From the NCBI GenBank assembly GCA_020216965.1, contig JAIWOJ010000079.1, positions 1 to 7,838 of the forward strand: a stretch of DNA of 7,838 nucleotides, read 5' to 3'. A program made the translations under genes and the position numbers. Numbering within the stretch: position 1 is the stretch's first letter; every line of letters begins with the position of its first letter. Source of the DNA: Prosthecobacter sp. (GTDB lineage: Bacteria > Verrucomicrobiota > Verrucomicrobiia > Verrucomicrobiales > Verrucomicrobiaceae). Positions 4,807 to 7,838 of the stretch are shown piece after piece. The notes beneath the pieces were generated by a model that had not been told where the DNA came from, made no database searches, and saw nothing but the letters and a program-made list of their open reading frames with translations.

Positions 4807-6891
4807 ATGAAGATCCAGACCGCCCTCCCGGCATTGCTAGCCCTCCTCTTTCCGCCACTCCTGGCCGCTCAGCATGATGTCGTCATCTACGGCGGCACCT
4901 GCGCTGCGGTCATCTCTGCCGTGCAGGTGAAAAAAATGGGCAAAAGCGTCATCATCGTCAGCCCAGACAAGCACCTGGGTGGGCTGAGCAGCGGTGGGCT
5001 GGGATTCACGGACACGGGGAACAAAGCCGTCATCGGCGGTCTGGCGCGTGACTTTTACCACCGCATCTACCAGCATTATCAGAAGCCAGAGTCCTGGAAG
5101 CACCAAAAACCCAGCGAATACGGCAATAAAGGCCAGGGCACGCCCGCCATGGATGGTGAAAACCGCACGATGTGGATCTTTGAGCCGAGCGCGGCAGAGA
5201 AAGTCTTTGAGGACTACATCCGGGAGTTCGGCATCGAGGTCGTGCGGGATGAGTGGCTAGACCGAGAAAAGGGGGTGAAGAAGGAGGCGGGCCGGATCGT
5301 CAGCATCACCACGCTCAGCGGCAAGACTTATGCAGGCAAAATGTTCCTCGATACCACCTATGAGGGCGACCTGATGGCCGCCGCCGGTTGCGATTACCAC
5401 GTCGGGCGCGAGGCGAACAGCGTCTATGGGGAGGAGCACAATGGCGTGCAGGTCGGCGTGCTACATCACCGTCACCACTTTGGCGCGGTCAAAGAGAAGA
5501 TCAGCCCCTACAAAGTGCCAGGGGATCCAACCAGCGGCGTGCTCCCCCGCATCAGCCCAGAGGATCCGGGCAAGTTTGGCGAAGGTGACAAAAAAGTGCA
5601 AGCCTACTGCTTCCGCAGTTGCTACACCAACGTGCCGGAGAACCGCATTCCCTTCCCCAAGCCTGAAGGCTACGATGCCAGCCAATATGAGCTACTGCTG
5701 CGCGTGCTCAACACGGGTTGGGATGAGTTTTTTGAGAAATTCGACCCCATCCCGAACCACAAGACGGATACGAACAACCACGGCCCGTTCAGCTTTGACA
5801 ACATCGGCTACAATTACGACTACCCTGAGGCGAGCTACGAGCGCCGCCGCGAAATCATTGCCGAGCACCGCACCTACCAGCAAGGGCTGCTATGGTTTGT
5901 TGCGAATGACCCGCGCGTGCCCAAGAAGGTGCAGGAGGAACTTCGCCAGTGGGGGCTGCCGAAAGATGAGTTCATCGATAACGGCCATTGGAGCCACCAG
6001 CTCTACATCCGTGAGGCGCGCCGCATGATCGGCAGCTTTGTCATGACAGAGAATGAGCTGCGCAAAAAGAAGCTCACGCCCGATTCGGTGGGCATGGGCA
6101 GTTACACCATCGATAGCCACAACGTGCAGCGCTACATCACGCCCGAAGGCTATGTGCAAAATGAGGGTGATATCGGCGTCAGCACCAACGGCCCCTACGA
6201 GATCGCCTACGGCTCCCTGGTGCCGAAAAAGGGGCAGGCCGACAACCTGCTGGTGCCCGTCGCCATGTCCGCCAGCCACATCGCTTACGGCAGCATCCGC
6301 ATGGAGCCGGTGTTCATGATCCTGGGCCAGAGCGCCGCCACCGCGGCCGTGCTGGCCATCGAGAACGCACTGCCTGTGCAGGAGCTGCCGTATGAATCCC
6401 TCAAGGCCCGCCTAGTGGCAGATGGCCAGATCCTCCACTACACGGGACCAAAAAGCGCGCGTGGCACGGACCCCAAAAAGCTGGATGGCATCGTCATGGA
6501 TGACAGTGAGGCCAAGGTGACCGGCCACTGGCAGGAAAGCGGGGCTGCGAAGGCCTTCATCGGCGATGGCTACCTCCACGATGGCAATGCCAAGGACGGC
6601 CAGTGCAGCCTGCGCTTTGAGCCGAAGCTCACCCAGCCCGGCAAGTATCGACTGCAATTGGCCGTGCCACCCAACAGCAACCGTGCGAGCAACGCGGCGG
6701 TCGAGGTGCAGCACCTTGGCGGTGTCAAAAAGCTCGTGGTAGACATGAAGCAGCCCCAAGCCCGTGACGGGTTGCATTGGATCGACCTGGGTGAATTCGA
6801 ATGCGGCAATGACACCGCCATCACCGTCAGCAATGCCGGTGCCGATGGCTACGTCGTCGTGGACGGTGCCCGTTGGCTGCCGGTGAAGTGA
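4807..6891 (+). CDS. Exported FAD-dependent oxidoreductase with golvesin/xanthan-lyase-type C-terminal domain
   Basis: This is a 694-residue secreted or periplasmic flavoprotein. A signal peptide occupies about residues 1-21 (MKIQ, a hydrophobic core, then LLAA before QHD). The FAD_oxidored domain follows: a Rossmann motif VVIYGGTCAAVISAVQ (25-40), HLGGLSSGGLGFTD (56-69), LDTTYEGDLMAAAG (181-194), IREARRMIG (401-409), and the C-terminal flavin motif VPVAMSASHIAYGSIRMEP (483-501) with GQSAATAA (507-514). Residues about 570-694 form a beta-rich domain (GIVMDDSEAKVTGHW, GKYRLQLAVPPNSN, GYVVVDGARWLP) like the golvesin C-terminal-like domain, known from proteins annotated as 'xanthan lyase' and probably carbohydrate-binding. 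The ATG at 4807 is chosen because it gives a clean signal peptide; a TTG at 4792 would add five residues. The true substrate is not known for this family. It lies 71 bases after the GYF_2 gene, on the same strand. Confidence 0.9.
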   Translation: MKIQTALPALLALLFPPLLAAQHDVVIYGGTCAAVISAVQVKKMGKSVIIVSPDKHLGGLSSGGLGFTDTGNKAVIGGLARDFYHRIYQHYQKPESWKHQKPSEYGNKGQGTPAMDGENRTMWIFEPSAAEKVFEDYIREFGIEVVRDEWLDREKGVKKEAGRIVSITTLSGKTYAGKMFLDTTYEGDLMAAAGCDYHVGREANSVYGEEHNGVQVGVLHHRHHFGAVKEKISPYKVPGDPTSGVLPRISPEDPGKFGEGDKKVQAYCFRSCYTNVPENRIPFPKPEGYDASQYELLLRVLNTGWDEFFEKFDPIPNHKTDTNNHGPFSFDNIGYNYDYPEASYERRREIIAEHRTYQQGLLWFVANDPRVPKKVQEELRQWGLPKDEFIDNGHWSHQLYIREARRMIGSFVMTENELRKKKLTPDSVGMGSYTIDSHNVQRYITPEGYVQNEGDIGVSTNGPYEIAYGSLVPKKGQADNLLVPVAMSASHIAYGSIRMEPVFMILGQSAATAAVLAIENALPVQELPYESLKARLVADGQILHYTGPKSARGTDPKKLDGIVMDDSEAKVTGHWQESGAAKAFIGDGYLHDGNAKDGQCSLRFEPKLTQPGKYRLQLAVPPNSNRASNAAVEVQHLGGVKKLVVDMKQPQARDGLHWIDLGEFECGNDTAITVSNAGADGYVVVDGARWLPVK

Positions 6892-6915
6892 GGCTGAGCA
6901 GTCGGCGTCATTGCC

Positions 6916-6937
6916 GCCAAGGGACCACCGCCTTGGC
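6916..6937. terminator. Inverted repeat between convergent genes, possible bidirectional terminator
   Basis: GCCAAGG (6916-6922) and CCTTGGC (6931-6937) form a perfect 7-bp stem with an 8-base loop, in the 46-base gap between the stop of the FAD oxidoreductase gene (6891) and that of the anti-sigma-like gene (6938). A longer-range pair, CTGAGC (6894-6899) with GCTCAG (6936-6941), could compete with it. There is no T tract on either side, so it is not a textbook rho-independent terminator. Its position is the main argument. Confidence 0.3.
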
Positions 6938-7360
6938 TCAGTAGAGCAGCCACTGGATTTCTAGATCGGTCAGCACGCTGGTGTCATTCACCACCAGCAG
7001 GTCGCCCATTTGGGAGAGATTTTGCCACTCTCTCTCAAAATCAGGCACCAAGAAATCGGCGGAAGTTAGCTCTTCTTCTTTTGAGACAGATTGTGCAGCT
7101 AGCGGTGCAGACTCTGTCCGTGGCTGCAAAGTCAGCCAGATGCCCGCCAATGCAATGACGGCGGCGGCGGCCCAGGCCAGCCCAGTGTGGGCCAACTCAT
7201 GCGCCTGCCACCATGCCTTGAGCCCAGAGAGCCAGCCACGTTCCTGGGGCGTCTGCCTAGCTGCACGCACGACATTTTGAACGAAGTTCGGACGCGGCCT
7301 AGCCTGCCTAGCCTTGCCAAGCAGATTCCAGAGCGGGTCATTGGGCGTGAGGGGTTCCAT
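6938..7360 (-). CDS. Small single-pass membrane protein, anti-sigma-factor-like
   Basis: This 140-residue protein begins MEPLTPNDPLWNLLGKAR, followed by a basic region (RPRPNFVQNVVRAAR), a single hydrophobic segment at about residues 57-78 (HTGLAWAAAAVIALAGIW), and an acidic C-terminal half ending in DLEIQWLLY. A short cytoplasmic N-terminus, one membrane helix and the 'D-P-L-W-x-L-L-G-x-A-R' opening recall small proteins encoded behind ECF sigma factors in Verrucomicrobia, which suggests an anti-sigma or sigma-regulator role. This is recollection, not proof. No sigma factor gene is adjacent: the gene just upstream encodes a HIT protein, 57 bases away and possibly co-transcribed. The ATG at 7360 is preferred; an ATG at 7372 and a GTG at 7402 also exist in frame. 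No Shine-Dalgarno is evident. Confidence 0.65.
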   Translation of the reverse strand: MEPLTPNDPLWNLLGKARQARPRPNFVQNVVRAARQTPQERGWLSGLKAWWQAHELAHTGLAWAAAAVIALAGIWLTLQPRTESAPLAAQSVSKEEELTSADFLVPDFEREWQNLSQMGDLLVVNDTSVLTDLEIQWLLY

Positions 7361-7417
7361 GACAGTGACCATGAGAACAACGGGAGCGCGTGAAAGTTGC
7401 ACCCGCCTCGGAAAAAA

Positions 7418-7771
7418 TCAGCCTGGCGGCCAATCTAGTGACCGCCCAGCTAGCAGGTGAACATGCAAATGCGGCACGGTTTCCCCAGCGTCTCTGCCAT
7501 GGTTGATGACCAGGCGAAAACCTTTGCTGCGGTCTTTCACGCCCAGTTGGTCGGCGATTTTACCTGCCGCTAGGAGCAGAGCTCCCAGGGTAGCCTGATC
7601 CTCTGGCTCAGCTTCGCCCACGCGCGGGATGAGCTTCTTGGGCACAATCAACACATGCGTGGGAGCCTGGGGATTGATGTCGTGGAATGCTGCCACGAGG
7701 TCATCCTCATAGAGAATCGGGGCGGGAATTTCCCGGCTCAGGATCTTTTGGAATACGGTTTTTTCGTTCAT
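7418..7771 (-). CDS. HIT-family (histidine triad) nucleotide hydrolase, Hint branch
   Basis: This 117-residue cytoplasmic enzyme hydrolyses AMP conjugates such as phosphoramidates. The N-terminus MNEKTVFQKILSREIPA, then ILYEDDLVAAFHDINPQAP and THVLIVPKK, is diagnostic of the Hint/PKCI branch. The catalytic triad HLHVH lies at H101, H103 and H105, with the middle histidine the expected nucleophile by analogy with human HINT1. The length (about 110-120 residues) is typical. The ATG at 7769-7771 matches family N-termini exactly. AGGAG lies about 17 bases upstream, too far to be an efficient ribosome binding site. Its first bases overlap the stop of an upstream open frame as ATGA, which suggests translational coupling. 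The anti-sigma-like gene follows 57 bases downstream. Confidence 0.95.
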   Translation of the reverse strand: MNEKTVFQKILSREIPAPILYEDDLVAAFHDINPQAPTHVLIVPKKLIPRVGEAEPEDQATLGALLLAAGKIADQLGVKDRSKGFRLVINHGRDAGETVPHLHVHLLAGRSLDWPPG

Positions 7772-7838
7772 GGGCGGCGGTGAAAGAGCTCCTCTTGCTG
7801 ATCGGTGTGATGGCTATTGCGCCGATCTAAAGACTCGA
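7768..7838 (-). CDS. C-terminal fragment of an unidentified upstream gene
   Basis: On the minus strand one frame is open from the window edge to a TGA at 7768-7770 and yields about 22 residues, ending DQQEELFHRRP. Its stop overlaps the ATG of the HIT gene as ATGA, the classic arrangement of translationally coupled genes. The other two minus frames contain stops within this stretch. The tail is hydrophilic and rich in His, Arg and Asp, and I cannot assign a family. The stretch is short enough to be open by chance, so the gene is inferred mainly from the overlap. Confidence 0.45.
   Translation of the reverse strand, partial: ESLDRRNSHHTDQQEELFHRRP

Noticed and set aside
5464..5478. Histidine cluster HHRHH in the FAD oxidoreductase (residues 220-224) as a metal-binding site
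   Set aside because: This family commonly has His-rich sequence at this position before the VPGDP motif, so it is not a special feature of this protein.
5426..6028. Open plus-strand frame of about 200 codons within the FAD oxidoreductase gene
   Set aside because: Low-complexity Arg/Ser/Thr/Ala composition in an alternative frame of a well-supported gene, so not coding.
1..7838. tRNA, rRNA, CRISPR, insertion-sequence ends or long repeats
   Set aside because: No cloverleaf-like sequence, spaced repeat array, transposase frame with terminal repeats or long duplicated segment was seen. The fragment at 1-126 only resembles a tail of Rpn-type proteins and shows no element boundary.

Overview
The window looks like chromosomal DNA of a moderately GC-rich, free-living Gram-negative bacterium, most likely a member of the Verrucomicrobiota (Prosthecobacter/Verrucomicrobium-like). 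That placement is inference. It rests on the mix of protein types: an exported FAD oxidoreductase with a golvesin/xanthan-lyase-type C-terminal domain, a GYF_2 membrane protein, a small anti-sigma-like protein beginning DPLWNLLGKAR, a bactofilin-like domain, and genes that mostly lack strong Shine-Dalgarno sites. There are no rRNA, tRNA, CRISPR or insertion-sequence signals. No stretch longer than about 150 bases lacks a gene.

Layout from left to right: (1) the last 41 codons of a plus-strand gene, resembling the tail of DUF4351/Rpn-type proteins; (2) a minus-strand YegS/DAGK-family lipid kinase; (3) after a divergent intergenic region, a plus-strand pair 11 bases apart, made of a cystathionine gamma-synthase/lyase-type PLP enzyme and a mosaic protein combining an Mrr-like fold, zinc-ribbon cysteines and bactofilin-like repeats; (4) a convergent minus-strand aquaglyceroporin; (5) after a second divergent region, a plus-strand GYF_2 two-helix membrane protein with a TTG start, then a large exported FAD-dependent oxidoreductase; (6) a convergent minus-strand group consisting of the end of an unidentified gene, a HIT-family hydrolase whose ATG overlaps that gene's stop (ATGA), and a single-pass anti-sigma-like protein.

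Most of this is ordinary housekeeping and accessory content, and the neighbouring genes do not form one obvious pathway. The lipid kinase acts in membrane lipid turnover, the PLP enzyme in sulfur amino-acid metabolism, the aquaglyceroporin in small-solute uptake, the HIT protein in nucleotide-conjugate hydrolysis, and the FAD enzyme probably on carbohydrate or other substrates outside the cytoplasm.

The item most worth following up is the protein at 2386-3345. An N-terminal segment resembles the Mrr restriction-endonuclease fold but lacks the usual Q/E of the Q/E-x-K motif. A bactofilin-like repeat segment then sits between two cysteine pairs that together look like one split topoisomerase-type zinc ribbon. 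If real, this would be a cytoskeletal-type polymerisation module inserted into a nucleic-acid-binding scaffold.
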